DNA of 64,000 bases from Sabulitectum sp964386635 (GCA_964386635.1 CAYLRO010000009.1:1-64000), one strand, 5' to 3'; positions 41,095 through 50,457 are shown, counted from the stretch's first letter. Program-made: numbers and translations. Notes: generated by a model from the sequence alone, not told the origin.

Positions 41095-42712
41095 TCCAGT
41101 CCTTCAAGAGTCTTACAGCATGGTCACGGGCGCCGTCTCCGCCGCCAAGCAGTCTGGCAAGTTCAGATATCCGGCTGTCCGGGCTGTTCAGATGGTTGAC
41201 TACCGTAACAGGCATTCCATCCTCAAACCTCTTCTCCACAGCAAGATGCCTGAATGCTCTTGATGCCACCTGTGCAAGATGAGATATCACTATGATCTGT
41301 CTGGCACCGGATGCCCTTACCAGAGAGTCAGCAAGTCGATGGGCGGTTTCTCCGCCTGTACCGGAATCTATCTCGTCAAAGATAAGAGTGGAAGCAGTTC
41401 CCCTGTCTGCCATGATAAGTGCAAGAGCCAGAGCAACCCTTGAAAGCTCTCCGCCACTGGCTACAGAATCAAGAGCAGCTGCAGGCATACCGGTATTGGC
41501 TGTGAAAAGGAAGGAAAAGGATTCCCCGCCGGAAACAGATACAAGTCTGTCCTTTACAGTCACCGGTGAAACAGGGTCAGATCTTTCAATATGGAATTCT
41601 GCAAGAGGCATGTTTAAAGCTCTTAACTCAGTTACAATTCTTGAAGAAAATTCAACCGCGGAAGCTGTCCGCTTTTCCGTAAGTTCATCTGCCATGTTCA
41701 CCAGTTCATCAGACAGGGTGCTGATCTCGCTCTGGAGCTCCTGAATCCGGGTTTCGGCGTTGTTGTATTCCGCGAGTCTGTCCCCTACTTTTCTCCCTGC
41801 ATCAAGAGTTGCCTGCAGAGAACCTCCGAACCTTGAAATCAGGGAGGAATAGCTGTCCAGTCTTCCGCTTATCTCAGCCATTCTGGCAGGAGCCTCCTCG
41901 CTGGAGAAAATCATATCAACCAGCAGAGAAGCGGCTTCACTGGCAGATATGGATGCCTGTTCCAGAAGAGCAATGATCTCACTGCTCTCAGGAGACTCTT
42001 TCCTCACCCTGGAGAGAAGCCTGCCAAGAGAAGAAATCACCCCGTCATCGCTCTGCAGCTTTTCAGCACTCTCGCTATACAGAGATGAGAGAGACGCAAC
42101 TCTTCGAATGCTTTTCTCCTGATCAATCAGGGATGCATAATCCTCAACAGAGGGCTTCAACTCATGAAACAATTTCTCCTCGTGGAGAAGGATCTCCATG
42201 TTTCTGCCGGATTCGCCCAGAAAACTCTCCAGCTGCCTCAATTCTGCTTCTGCTGTTCTGAATTTCTGGAAAACACATGTGTACTTCTCTCTGAGCTCCC
42301 AGATTCCTGCAAACCTGTCAAGAAGTTCGAGCTGCTTTGACTGTTTAAGAAGATGGGGTGTGGATCTCTGGCTGTGGAGTTCAATCAAGTCGCGGACTGC
42401 CTCTCTCACATCATCCAGAGTTGACAGTGAATCATCAATGAATACTCTGCTTTTACCCTGAACACTTACTTCCCGGCGAACAGTTCTCTCCTCACCGGAT
42501 GAATCAAGAAATACAGCTTCAACCGAGGCTGTTCTGGTTCCAGGACGAACCAGAGATCGGTCGGCCCGTTTACCTGTTGCCAGCATAAGACCGTCAACAA
42601 GAATGGATTTGCCGCTTCCGGTTTCACCGGTAAGAACATTCAGCCCTGCTGAGAATTCCAGAGATGTGTCGCTGATGGTTGCCAGGTTCCTGAGGGTGAT
42701 GGATCTCAGCAT
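41087..42712 (-). CDS. recN: DNA repair protein RecN
   Basis: 541 residues. It is an SMC-like ATPase of double-strand break repair. Walker A GETGSGKSI is near the N-terminus (LRNLATISDTSLEF before it), a coiled-coil middle follows, then the signature VASGGELSRVALAL and Walker B LIFDEIDSGTGG. The ATG at 42712 is preferred over an ORF start 15 codons upstream since GGGGGTGA lies ten bases before it and the conserved N-terminus begins there. It lies ten bases after nadK. Confidence 0.92.
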   Translation of the reverse strand: MLRSITLRNLATISDTSLEFSAGLNVLTGETGSGKSILVDGLMLATGKRADRSLVRPGTRTASVEAVFLDSSGEERTVRREVSVQGKSRVFIDDSLSTLDDVREAVRDLIELHSQRSTPHLLKQSKQLELLDRFAGIWELREKYTCVFQKFRTAEAELRQLESFLGESGRNMEILLHEEKLFHELKPSVEDYASLIDQEKSIRRVASLSSLYSESAEKLQSDDGVISSLGRLLSRVRKESPESSEIIALLEQASISASEAASLLVDMIFSSEEAPARMAEISGRLDSYSSLISRFGGSLQATLDAGRKVGDRLAEYNNAETRIQELQSEISTLSDELVNMADELTEKRTASAVEFSSRIVTELRALNMPLAEFHIERSDPVSPVTVKDRLVSVSGGESFSFLFTANTGMPAAALDSVASGGELSRVALALALIMADRGTASTLIFDEIDSGTGGETAHRLADSLVRASGARQIIVISHLAQVASRAFRHLAVEKRFEDGMPVTVVNHLNSPDSRISELARLLGGGDGARDHAVRLLKDWND

Positions 42713-42722
42713 CTGCACACTT

Positions 42723-43508
42723 TCACCCCCTGTATCCCCAGCCCAGTTTTCTGCCAAGCATAGCGTAGTAATCAGATCTTCTGCCTGTTCGAATCACCGG
42801 ACATTTCAGGTCTGCACTTTTAACTGTGATGGATTCACCCTGAGAGATTGCACGGCACTTTGCTGTTCCATCAGCAATAATCAGAGGTGATTTTCCTCTG
42901 GCTCTCATAACAGTGAACTCTATCTCTGAGGAGAGCGGAACAACAATTGGTCTGATAGCAAGAAGGTGCGGGCAGATGGGAGTAATAATGGATACAGGAA
43001 GATTCGGGTGAAGAATAGGCCCGCCGCAGGACAGGTTGTAAGCAGTGGAGCCTGAAGGAGTGGAAACAAGCACTCCGTCTGATGCCATCACAGCAACTTC
43101 CCTGTGATTAACCTTTACCTTTATGTGCAGAATCCCCCCCTCGGCGCATCTGTTTATGCATACCTCGTTCAGTGCTCTTGCATAAACTCCGCCAGGTCCT
43201 CTGGCTTCAAGCACAGGAAGATTGTCGATCATGTAATCACCGGAGATAATACAGGAAACTGATTCCTCCACATTTTCCAGTTCGCAGTCGGCAAGAAATC
43301 CAATGTGACCGGCATTTACCCCGAGAATAGGTACTCCGGTTCCCAGAAGTTCATCCATTGTGCTGAGGATTGTTCCGTCGCCACCTACAACCACAGCTGC
43401 ATCTGCATCTCCAGGATCACCGGTTATCTCCAGCCCGGCTGATTTGAAAATTCCCATACAGGCTTCAGGTTTTCTGGAATACAGGAGTATCCGCTTAACG
43501 GGATTCAA
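42723..43508 (-). CDS. nadK: NAD kinase
   Basis: 261 residues. It phosphorylates NAD to NADP with ATP or polyphosphate. Motifs: VVVGGDGTILSTMDEL with the catalytic Asp in GGDGT, NAGHIGFLAD, GVLVSTPSGSTAYNLS. A TTG at 43508, with GGAGAAG five bases upstream, is the best start; upstream codons overlap dxs, and the true N-terminus (VKRILLYSRK) follows directly. It overlaps dxs by 14 bases. Confidence 0.92.
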   Translation of the reverse strand: MNPVKRILLYSRKPEACMGIFKSAGLEITGDPGDADAAVVVGGDGTILSTMDELLGTGVPILGVNAGHIGFLADCELENVEESVSCIISGDYMIDNLPVLEARGPGGVYARALNEVCINRCAEGGILHIKVKVNHREVAVMASDGVLVSTPSGSTAYNLSCGGPILHPNLPVSIITPICPHLLAIRPIVVPLSSEIEFTVMRARGKSPLIIADGTAKCRAISQGESITVKSADLKCPVIRTGRRSDYYAMLGRKLGWGYRG

Positions 43509-45348
43509 TGTTCTTCTCCAGATGTGCTGAAACACTGTCGGCTATGCCAGGTGAATCCAGACCAAGTTCAGAGAGTATCTCACCTTTACTTCCGTGGGTT
43601 GCAAAACTGTCAGGGATACCCAGAGAAAGAACATCACTACCGTGAAGAAGAGTTGAAATGGAACAGCCGAAACCACCTGCAACAGCACCTTCCTCAAGGG
43701 TTACCACCTTTTTCCCCTTTGCCAGTTCCTGTATACGGGCTTCCGGAGAAGGCTTCAGCCAGACCGGGTCAAACACTGATGCCTGAATTGATCTTTCCGA
43801 AAGAATCTCAGCTGCCTTCAATGCCGAAGCCGCCAGAGGCCCCGCCGCAATGATCAGAACATCAGATCCCTCTCTGAGCAACTGGCCCTCAGAAAGAGAT
43901 TTGTCTTCGGGAAACGGAACTCTGAGATCAGGTTCCCTGCCTCTGGGATACCTGATGCCAACAGGTCCGGTAAGGTTCTCAAGCTGTTCCAGAATAAGTC
44001 TCTCAAGAATTCCACAGTCTCTGGGAGCAGCCAGTCTCAATCCTGGAACAGAAAGGAACATGGGTATATCAAATATTCCGTGGTGAGTGGGCCCGTCTGC
44101 TCCTACAACACCTGCTCTGTCCATTGCAAAGAGAACAGGAGCGTTCTGCAGAGCAGCATCGTGAATAACCTGATCAAAAGCTCTCTGCATGAAGCTGCTG
44201 TAAACAGCCACTACAGGTTTCATTCCTCCAAATGCAAGGCCGCAGGCGAAAGTAACCGCATGCTGTTCAGCTATACCAACATCAAAGAATCTGTCGGGAT
44301 ACTCTGCGGCAAACCTGGAAAGACCGGTTCCGTCAGGCATTGCAGCTGTCACAGCTACAACGGAACCGTCAGACTCTGAAGCTTTAAGGATAGAATCTGA
44401 AAAAGCCTCTGTAAATGTTCTTCCAGGAGCTTTCACTGCTGCTCCGCTTACTCCGTGGTGGGATACAGGCTGGCACTCTGCAGGGTGAAATCCTTTCCCT
44501 TTTCTCGTAATCACGTGAACAAGAACCGGTCCCTTAAGTCTTCTTACTCTGCTGAGAACTCCGGTAAGTGATGCAATATCATGGCCCGGTACCGGACCCA
44601 CATAGCTCAATCCGAACTCTTCAAAGATGCTGGCTCTTGTGGTAATTGTTTTCTTTATGGCAGAAGAAACCTCATGAGCTGCAATCCTCATCCGATCACC
44701 AAGAGATGGTATTTTACCCATGGCATTCCAGAGACCATCTTTGAATTTGTTGTAGGTTCCGTCTGTCAAAAGTTTGTTCAGGTGCTTTGACACAGCACCT
44801 ACATTCTTTGATATGGACATCTCATTGTCATTGAGAATAATGGTTACATCCGTACCGTCTCTGGCCAGATTGTTCAAGCCTTCAAACGCAAGACCTGCAG
44901 TCATGGCTCCATCACCGATAACCGCCACAACCCTCTCGTCTCTTCCGGCAATATCTCTTGCGGCGGCAAATCCCAGAGCAGCACTGATGGAAGTGCTTGA
45001 GTGTCCCGTACCGAAAACATCACAGTTACTTTCAGATCTTCTGGGAAAGCCGCTGAGGCCTCCACTCTGACGAATTGTATGGAAAAGCTCTCTTCTTCCA
45101 GTGAGAAGTTTCCAGGGATAGGTCTGGTGGCCCACATCCCATACTATCTTGTCAATCAGCGGATCGTATACAGTAAGAAGGGCAATTGTAAGCTCCACAA
45201 CTCCCAGACTGGAAGCCAGGTGCCCTCCTGTATTGCATATGACTTCAATGATTCTTTTTCTGACTTCTTCAGCAAGCTGGACTCTTTCTTCAAGAGAAAG
45301 CCCCGATATCTGGCCGGGTTCAGCTATGGAATCAAGCAGTTCAGACAC
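43495..45348 (-). CDS. dxs: 1-deoxy-D-xylulose-5-phosphate synthase
   Basis: 617 residues. It is a thiamine-diphosphate enzyme joining pyruvate and glyceraldehyde 3-phosphate in the MEP isoprenoid pathway. Recognised parts: DVGHQTYPWKLLTGR, the ThDP motif GDGAMTAGLAFEGLNN, GPVPGHDIASL, FDVGIAEQHAVTFACGLA and DRAGVVGADGPTHHG. GTG start: its first G is the last base of the preceding TAG stop (TAGTG), with AAAGGA just upstream. It follows the prenyl synthase gene directly, fitting isoprenoid synthesis. Confidence 0.96.
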   Translation of the reverse strand: MSELLDSIAEPGQISGLSLEERVQLAEEVRKRIIEVICNTGGHLASSLGVVELTIALLTVYDPLIDKIVWDVGHQTYPWKLLTGRRELFHTIRQSGGLSGFPRRSESNCDVFGTGHSSTSISAALGFAAARDIAGRDERVVAVIGDGAMTAGLAFEGLNNLARDGTDVTIILNDNEMSISKNVGAVSKHLNKLLTDGTYNKFKDGLWNAMGKIPSLGDRMRIAAHEVSSAIKKTITTRASIFEEFGLSYVGPVPGHDIASLTGVLSRVRRLKGPVLVHVITRKGKGFHPAECQPVSHHGVSGAAVKAPGRTFTEAFSDSILKASESDGSVVAVTAAMPDGTGLSRFAAEYPDRFFDVGIAEQHAVTFACGLAFGGMKPVVAVYSSFMQRAFDQVIHDAALQNAPVLFAMDRAGVVGADGPTHHGIFDIPMFLSVPGLRLAAPRDCGILERLILEQLENLTGPVGIRYPRGREPDLRVPFPEDKSLSEGQLLREGSDVLIIAAGPLAASALKAAEILSERSIQASVFDPVWLKPSPEARIQELAKGKKVVTLEEGAVAGGFGCSISTLLHGSDVLSLGIPDSFATHGSKGEILSELGLDSPGIADSVSAHLEKNIESR

Positions 45349-46229
45349 TAGTTCCTTCTTTCAGGAAGGTATTCAACCAGATCGCCGATAACCGTCCAGT
45401 CACCGGGAAGTGTTTTCAGCTCTTTCATGATGCGCTGAGAAGAATCATATGCCAGCTTTCTGGCTTCATCCAGCCCGAACTCCGAAACAGGATTCCATTT
45501 CCCCATGTCACTGTCTTTTGATACAGCTTTCCCCATCTCTTCCACGCTTCCTGTAACATCAAGGATATCATCGGTAAGTTGGAAGAGCCAGCCTGTCCGG
45601 TCACCTATGGAGGAAACAGACGGAAGATCAGCAGCGGGGAAACCGGCGGACAGAGCCCCCAGTTCCATGGAGACTCTTATCATTGCGGCAGTCTTCCCCT
45701 GAATCATTCTCTCTGTCCATTCTCTGTCAGCAGACCCGGGGTGAAACATGTCCATGAACTGACCGCCGGTGAGGAAAGAAGCACCGGAGGCTTGAGTAAG
45801 TTTTTTAACCATATACCGGACCTGATTTTCCTGAAGGGGAGTATGTATCAGAGTTCTGAAAGCCTCCATAAGGAGTCTGTCTCCTGCAAAGAGAGCCTTT
45901 TCCGTTCCGCATACCAGATGAAGCGAGGGCACTCCCCTGCGCAGGTCATCATCATCCATGCCGGGAAGGTCATCGTGGATCAGTGAATAGGTATGGATCA
46001 TTTCAACTGCACAGGCAGAAGCCAGTGCATTTTGACAATCGCCGGAAAGAGCCCTGCAGGATTCAATTACCAGAAAAGGTCTGAGCCTCTTACCCCCGGC
46101 ACCAAGTGAGTATCCGCAGTGCTCCGCCTGATCGTCACTCTCCCTGAACATTGGCAGAGCTGCAAGAGCTTTCTCAACTGCAGCCGCGTCCTCAGTCAGC
46201 CTATGCCTGAGTTTCTCCGACAAACTCAT
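45348..46229 (-). CDS. ispA: Polyprenyl (farnesyl/geranylgeranyl) diphosphate synthase
   Basis: 293 residues. It condenses isopentenyl diphosphate units to a short-chain allylic diphosphate. The first Asp-rich motif is DDLPGMDDDD, the second QLTDDILDVTG, and GGKRLRPFL is the IPP-binding N-terminal signature. Substrate length (farnesyl or geranylgeranyl) cannot be told safely. Its ATG lies 29 bases inside the ymdB-like gene. Placed next to dxs as in many genomes. Confidence 0.92.
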   Translation of the reverse strand: MSLSEKLRHRLTEDAAAVEKALAALPMFRESDDQAEHCGYSLGAGGKRLRPFLVIESCRALSGDCQNALASACAVEMIHTYSLIHDDLPGMDDDDLRRGVPSLHLVCGTEKALFAGDRLLMEAFRTLIHTPLQENQVRYMVKKLTQASGASFLTGGQFMDMFHPGSADREWTERMIQGKTAAMIRVSMELGALSAGFPAADLPSVSSIGDRTGWLFQLTDDILDVTGSVEEMGKAVSKDSDMGKWNPVSEFGLDEARKLAYDSSQRIMKELKTLPGDWTVIGDLVEYLPERRN

Positions 46230-46983
46230 ACACTCTTTTCAGTTCAGAAACGGCATTGGCGCCGTTCAGTTCAACTTCAAGCCCGTTGACCATAGGGTTG
46301 CCCTCTGCAACCATGAGTCTGCTGTACCTGCCACTGGTAAATCTTCCTATGGAGGATTGTTCCTCCATTCCAATCACACCGGTGGAGGATCCGCACATAC
46401 CAAGATCTGAAATATAGGCTGTACCTTTGGGAAAGATCCTCTCATCTGCAGTCTGAACGTGTGTATGTGTCCCCACAAGAAGAGAGATCCTCCCGTCAAG
46501 ATACCTTGCCAGAGCCATTTTCTCACTTGTAGCCTCTGCATGAAAGTCGATGATCCTGACATCTGCACTGCTGGAGTCCAGAATACGCTCTGCGGTTCTG
46601 AACGGGCAGTCTCCGGAAAAGTCTGTAAACACCCTGCCCTGCAGGTTAATGATCTGAATGCTGACTCCCAGGCACTGACAGATGATCCAGCCTCTTCCGG
46701 GGTTTCCCGGGGGATAGTTTGCAGGTCTGATAACCCTGGGGTTCTCTGCATCCAGAAGAGGAAGAATGGAGGTTCTCTTCCAGATGTGATTCCCTGATGT
46801 GATAACATCAACACCTGCATTGAAAAGCATCTCAGCAATATCAGGCGTTATCCCGAACCCTCCGGCAGCATTCTCTCCGTTAACGGCTATGAAGTCGAAA
46901 CGCCCGGAAACAGAAGCAAGATATGAAACAACTGCATTGCGTCCCGGTCGCCCTACGATATCTCCAAGAAGAAGGATACGCAT
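46201..46983 (-). CDS. ymdB: YmdB/TIGR00282 family metallophosphoesterase
   Basis: 260 residues. It begins MRILLLGDIVGRPGRNAV, with ENAAGGFGIT, TSGNHIWK, DFHAEATSEK and GTHTHVQTADERI; these match the family of 2',3'-cyclic phosphodiesterases with a dinuclear metal site. In Bacillus, YmdB affects motility and biofilm and lies next to rny, as here (rny is directly upstream, 2 bases apart). The function in this organism is inferred from the family. Confidence 0.92.
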   Translation of the reverse strand: MRILLLGDIVGRPGRNAVVSYLASVSGRFDFIAVNGENAAGGFGITPDIAEMLFNAGVDVITSGNHIWKRTSILPLLDAENPRVIRPANYPPGNPGRGWIICQCLGVSIQIINLQGRVFTDFSGDCPFRTAERILDSSSADVRIIDFHAEATSEKMALARYLDGRISLLVGTHTHVQTADERIFPKGTAYISDLGMCGSSTGVIGMEEQSSIGRFTSGRYSRLMVAEGNPMVNGLEVELNGANAVSELKRVYEFVGETQA

Positions 46984-46985
46984 AG

Positions 46986-48539
46986 CTACCTGGCAGTTTC
47001 AGATGCTCTGAGTTCCCTGATAACAGTTACCTTGATCTGTCCGGGGTACTCCATTTCTTCCTCAATCTTCTTTGCTATCTGTCTTGCCATATCAACTGCC
47101 TGCTCATCCTTGACTACCTCAGGTCTCACAGCAATCCTGAGTTCACGTCCTGCCTGGATAGCGTAGGACTTTCTAACTCCCTCAAAAGCATCAGCCATTG
47201 CCTCAAGCCTGTGAAGCCGTTTGACGTAAAGTTCAAGTGTCTCACGTCTGGCACCGGGTCTGGCACTGCTAACCGCATCGGCAGCCTGAACAAGAACAGC
47301 GTAAAGACTCTCCGGCTCCACCTCTTCATGGTGAGCCCCAATTGCGTTGGATACTGTTCTGGGTTCGTTGAATTTACGAGCCAGTTCCATGCCGACAATG
47401 GCATGTGATCCTTCAAGATCATGATCTGTGGCTTTACCGATATCGTGAAGAAGACCGGCTCTTCTGGCAAGCCCCGGGTCAAGCCTGAGTTCACTGGCAA
47501 GGAGACCGCATATGTGAGCCACTTCAAGAGAGTGCTGATACATGTTCTGGCCATAGCTTGTTCTGTATCTCAGTCGGCCAAGGTGCCTGACAAGCTGCGG
47601 ATGAAGGCCTGTAACGCTGGCTTCCATAACAAGTTCGTTACCCAGCTTTCTGACAGTGCGCTCCATCTCGCTTCGGATCTTTCCTACGACAGCCTCAATT
47701 CTGCCGGGATGGATTCTGCCGTCCCCGATGAGTTTTTCCAGGGAGAGTCTTGCCACCTCTCTTCTCACAGGATCGAAACAGCTTAGAACAACGGCCTCAG
47801 GAGTATCATCAATGACTACATCAACCCCGGTGGCCTTTTCAAAGGCTCTGATGTTACGACCCTCTCGACCGATTATCCGCCCCTTCATGTCGTCGTTGGT
47901 AAGATTTACAACTGAAACACAGCTTTCAACCACATGGTTTGCAGCACATCTCTGTATTGCTGTGGCAAGAAGATTGTTGGCCTTGTCTTCCGCAGATCGT
48001 TCTGCTTCGTCAAGAATTCTTCTTGTCATTTTAGCAGCTTCCAGATCTGTTTCTTCTCTGAGATTGGAAAGCAGAAGGTCCTTGGCTTCCTCTCTTGTAA
48101 GCTTGGCAGCCTCTTCAAGTCTGGCGTTCTGTTCCTCCAGAAGCTTGTTGGCTCTCTGATGCTTTGCGATAAGAGCCTGCTCCATCTCACCGAGAGCTGT
48201 CTCCTGCTGGGCAAGGGATTCACTTCTGCTGTTCAGGTTCTCTTTCGTTCTATCCAGCTGCTGGCCCAGTCTGTTTATCCCGTTTTCGCGACGGTCCAGT
48301 TCAGACTGTTTCTTTCTCAGTATCTCAAGTTCTCTTGACCTGTCTTCAGCAATTTTCTCGCGACCTTCAAGAATAACTTCCTTCTTGATGGTTTCGGATT
48401 CACGTTTAGCTTCAGCCAGTATTCTATCCGCTTCAGTGGCAGCGCCCCCTATTTCCTTGTTCACAAGCATCTTGTGAAGCAATAATCCAAGGAAGAAAGC
48501 TACCACGCCGGATGCTATTGGTATCAGGTAAGATAACAT
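46986..48539 (-). CDS. rny: Ribonuclease Y
   Basis: 517 residues. An N-terminal membrane anchor (about residues 4-23) is followed by a long charged coiled coil to about 180, a KH domain (GRIIGREGRNIRAFEKATGV) and an HD domain with LLHDIGKA and SHAIVGMELA. RNase Y is a membrane-associated endonuclease starting mRNA decay. RBS GGAGT lies seven bases before the ATG. Downstream, ymdB starts two bases after its stop. Confidence 0.95.
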   Translation of the reverse strand: MLSYLIPIASGVVAFFLGLLLHKMLVNKEIGGAATEADRILAEAKRESETIKKEVILEGREKIAEDRSRELEILRKKQSELDRRENGINRLGQQLDRTKENLNSRSESLAQQETALGEMEQALIAKHQRANKLLEEQNARLEEAAKLTREEAKDLLLSNLREETDLEAAKMTRRILDEAERSAEDKANNLLATAIQRCAANHVVESCVSVVNLTNDDMKGRIIGREGRNIRAFEKATGVDVVIDDTPEAVVLSCFDPVRREVARLSLEKLIGDGRIHPGRIEAVVGKIRSEMERTVRKLGNELVMEASVTGLHPQLVRHLGRLRYRTSYGQNMYQHSLEVAHICGLLASELRLDPGLARRAGLLHDIGKATDHDLEGSHAIVGMELARKFNEPRTVSNAIGAHHEEVEPESLYAVLVQAADAVSSARPGARRETLELYVKRLHRLEAMADAFEGVRKSYAIQAGRELRIAVRPEVVKDEQAVDMARQIAKKIEEEMEYPGQIKVTVIRELRASETAR

Positions 48540-48650
48540 CCTGTTAACTCCGTTTCAGGCGCGGGAGGCATTTATATTAATCAGAAGGACTGTGCTGATC
48601 CGTGGAAACCCGCGACACTTTCCCCGGGCCTGTCCTACTGAGGACTGTAC
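48540..48650 (-). other. Structured zapA-rny intergenic region
   Basis: 111 bases without an ORF between zapA and rny. On the minus strand it holds a hairpin GTCCT-CAGT-AGGAC and another ATCAG/CTGAT, and an 8-base repeat ACAGTCCT occurs twice (48641-48648 and 48586-48593). It may be an mRNA leader or a small RNA; I can recognise no known family with confidence. Confidence 0.35.
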
Positions 48651-49049
48651 CTATTCATCGCCTCTGCCCTCACCGGATTTCTGAAAGATTGTGGGAATCT
48701 GAGCACTGTCTGGATTCGACAATTCTGATATGCTTCCGCTCTCCTGGGATGCTCCGGTTTCCTCCAGAGCTTCCTCGATCCTGGCAGCCAGAGAAGAGAG
48801 ATACATCTGATGTGCATCCTCCATCTCTTCAAGCTGTTCCGTTTTGGAGAACAGTTCATCAATAATGTTAAGTGACGCAAGAATAGACACCTTGGCAGTT
48901 GAAGTCATGGTAACATTCTCCGTCATCTGACGCATACGCATATCTAGAAAGTGGGCGATCTCTGCTATGTAAGCCGGATCGCCCTCTCCTCTAATCGAAT
49001 ACTCCCGTCCGTATATGTTTACCCGAGTATTCTCCGGACGGTCAGCCAT
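48651..49049 (-). CDS. zapA: Cell division protein ZapA-like
   Basis: 132 residues. It starts TRVNIYGREYSIRGEGDPAYI and contains AEIAHFLDMRMRQM, then a coiled coil, matching ZapA that bundles FtsZ. The ATG at 49049 is used because GGGAG lies six bases upstream; an ATG seven codons earlier overlaps the previous gene more. The last 35 residues are Ser/Glu-rich and less conserved. It overlaps the coiled-coil gene by eight bases (ATGGCTGA). Confidence 0.82.
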   Translation of the reverse strand: MADRPENTRVNIYGREYSIRGEGDPAYIAEIAHFLDMRMRQMTENVTMTSTAKVSILASLNIIDELFSKTEQLEEMEDAHQMYLSSLAARIEEALEETGASQESGSISELSNPDSAQIPTIFQKSGEGRGDE

Positions 49050-49329
49050 TGGTACTCCCACCAGGTTCATCTCTCAGTCTGTCCAGTTTTTCCAGAACAG
49101 ATTCCAGCCTCTGCTTCATCTCTGAACGTTCCTGCAGAAGTCTGGCATAATGTATCCTGAGAAGATTGTAACCTCTGGAATCAGCATTGCCTTCCTGATA
49201 CTCAAGTTTGTTCTCCAGCTCTTCCACTCTGTTTTTCAGATTGTCGTTCTCTTTACAGACGGAATGATACCGGAGCACAAGCCTGTCCACCGCTTCAGTC
49301 AACCTCTCGGTGGAACCGGTGATGGGCAA
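49042..49329 (-). CDS. ZapB-like coiled-coil protein
   Basis: 95 residues, predicted to be coiled coil over most of its length (DRLVLRYHSVCKENDNLKNR, then ENKLEYQEG and MKQRLESVLEKLDRL). It resembles the short coiled-coil partners placed before zapA in many bacteria, as ZapB is in function, but sequence identity with E. coli ZapB is not evident. The start is a TTG with AAAGGAG seven bases upstream. Stop overlaps the zapA ATG. Confidence 0.6.
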   Translation of the reverse strand: MPITGSTERLTEAVDRLVLRYHSVCKENDNLKNRVEELENKLEYQEGNADSRGYNLLRIHYARLLQERSEMKQRLESVLEKLDRLRDEPGGSTNG

Positions 49330-49340
49330 TGCATTCTCCT

Positions 49341-49706
49341 TTACTCTACTGCCTGCAGTCCCTTCCGGGCTGCCTCAACAACTTTTCCGAAAGCTACAGG
49401 ATCTTTTACCGCCATATCAGCAAGCATCTTCCGGTCAAGCAGAACACCTGCTTTTGTCAGACCGCTGATCAGCATGCTGTAGGTAATTCCGTTCTCTCTT
49501 GCAGCTGCATTGATCCTTGTGATCCAGAGAGCCCTGAAATTTCTCTTCTTGTTCCGACGATCCCGATACTGGTACTCCATTGCCCTTTTGTTTGTTTCAG
49601 AGGCAACGGTATAAAGCTTTCTCCTGCCGCCAAAGTTACCTTTAGCAGCCTTGAGTACTTTCTTATGCTTCTTATGTCTGGCGACGGCACTCTTAACTCT
49701 GCTCAT
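49341..49706 (-). CDS. rplT: 50S ribosomal protein L20
   Basis: 121 residues, very basic. MSRVKSAVARHKKHKK, GNFGGRRKLYT, QYRDRRNKKRNFRALW and INAAARENGITYS are the L20 pattern. It binds 23S rRNA early in assembly and in many bacteria controls its own operon. Position after rpmI and infC is the standard order. Confidence 0.97.
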   Translation of the reverse strand: MSRVKSAVARHKKHKKVLKAAKGNFGGRRKLYTVASETNKRAMEYQYRDRRNKKRNFRALWITRINAAARENGITYSMLISGLTKAGVLLDRKMLADMAVKDPVAFGKVVEAARKGLQAVE

Positions 49707-49723
49707 GTTTCAGTCTCCGTATT

Positions 49724-49915
49724 CTAAGGCAGAAGCACTCTCATGCGCTTTGTGTCAGCTGGTGAAGCGATTCCCGCTGTGCGAAGCTTGCGCTTGCGCT
49801 TGCTGCTCTTCTTGGTTTTGATATGACCGGCATGGCTGTGTCGACACCTGATCTTGCCGGTTCCCGTCTTCTTAAAGCGCCTTGCGGCACCTTTGTGTGT
49901 TTTCATCTTTGGCAT
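49724..49915 (-). CDS. rpmI: 50S ribosomal protein L35
   Basis: 63 residues: MPKMKTHKGAARRFKKTGTG then RHSHAGHIKTKKSSKRKRKL, the L35 pattern. Two close ATGs are available; the first has AAGGAA about nine bases upstream. It sits between infC and rplT with 17 bases on each side. Confidence 0.96.
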   Translation of the reverse strand: MPKMKTHKGAARRFKKTGTGKIRCRHSHAGHIKTKKSSKRKRKLRTAGIASPADTKRMRVLLP

Positions 49916-49932
49916 TATTCTATTCCTTCTTC

Positions 49933-50457
49933 TTAATTAGATCCTTTTTCCCGTCGAGGAGCCAGGATCATTGTAAGGAACCTGCCCTCCATCGCCGGTT
50001 TTTTCTCTATCTGCGCAAGGTCGTTCAGATCCTCAGACAGCCTCTCAAGCAGATCATAACCCTGATCCTTGTAAACAAGCTGTCTTCCTCTGAATACCAC
50101 TGTTGCCTTTACCTTGTTCCTGTTTTCAAGGAACTCTCTGGCATGCTTCATCTTGAAGGTATAGTCGTGCATTTCAGTATTAGGACGGAATTTTACTTCC
50201 TTCAGGCCGCCGGAATGCTGCTTCTTGCGAGCTTCCCTTTCCTTGCGGTTCTGCTGATACCGAAACTTGCCATAATCCATTATCCTGCAGACAGGAGGAT
50301 CACTGACACCACTTATCTCTACAAGATCAAGCCCTGCTTCCGCAGCCATTTCCATGGCCCCTGGAAAATCAACCACTCCAACATGATCACCGTTCTGATC
50401 GATCAGTCTCACCCTTGGGCTTCTGATCTCTCCATTAACTCGAGTGGAGTTTGCGAT
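49933..50457 (-). CDS. infC: Translation initiation factor IF-3 (probable AUC start)
   Basis: 174 residues if started at ATC. IF-3 helps select the initiator tRNA and prevents subunit joining. The conserved N-terminus begins RVNGEIRSPRVRLID; in-frame ATG or GTG codons lie only after it (GTG at 50412), so the ORF would lose 15 conserved-region residues. At 50457 an ATC codon follows AGGGAG with a 5-base spacer, and its first base is the last base of the thrS TAA (TAATC). IF-3 genes are known to use AUU-type starts that IF-3 discriminates against for autoregulation, so I use ATC. Conserved core: GYDLVE-like DLVEISGVSDPPVCRIMDYG. Confidence 0.9.
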   Translation of the reverse strand: MANSTRVNGEIRSPRVRLIDQNGDHVGVVDFPGAMEMAAEAGLDLVEISGVSDPPVCRIMDYGKFRYQQNRKEREARKKQHSGGLKEVKFRPNTEMHDYTFKMKHAREFLENRNKVKATVVFRGRQLVYKDQGYDLLERLSEDLNDLAQIEKKPAMEGRFLTMILAPRREKGSN

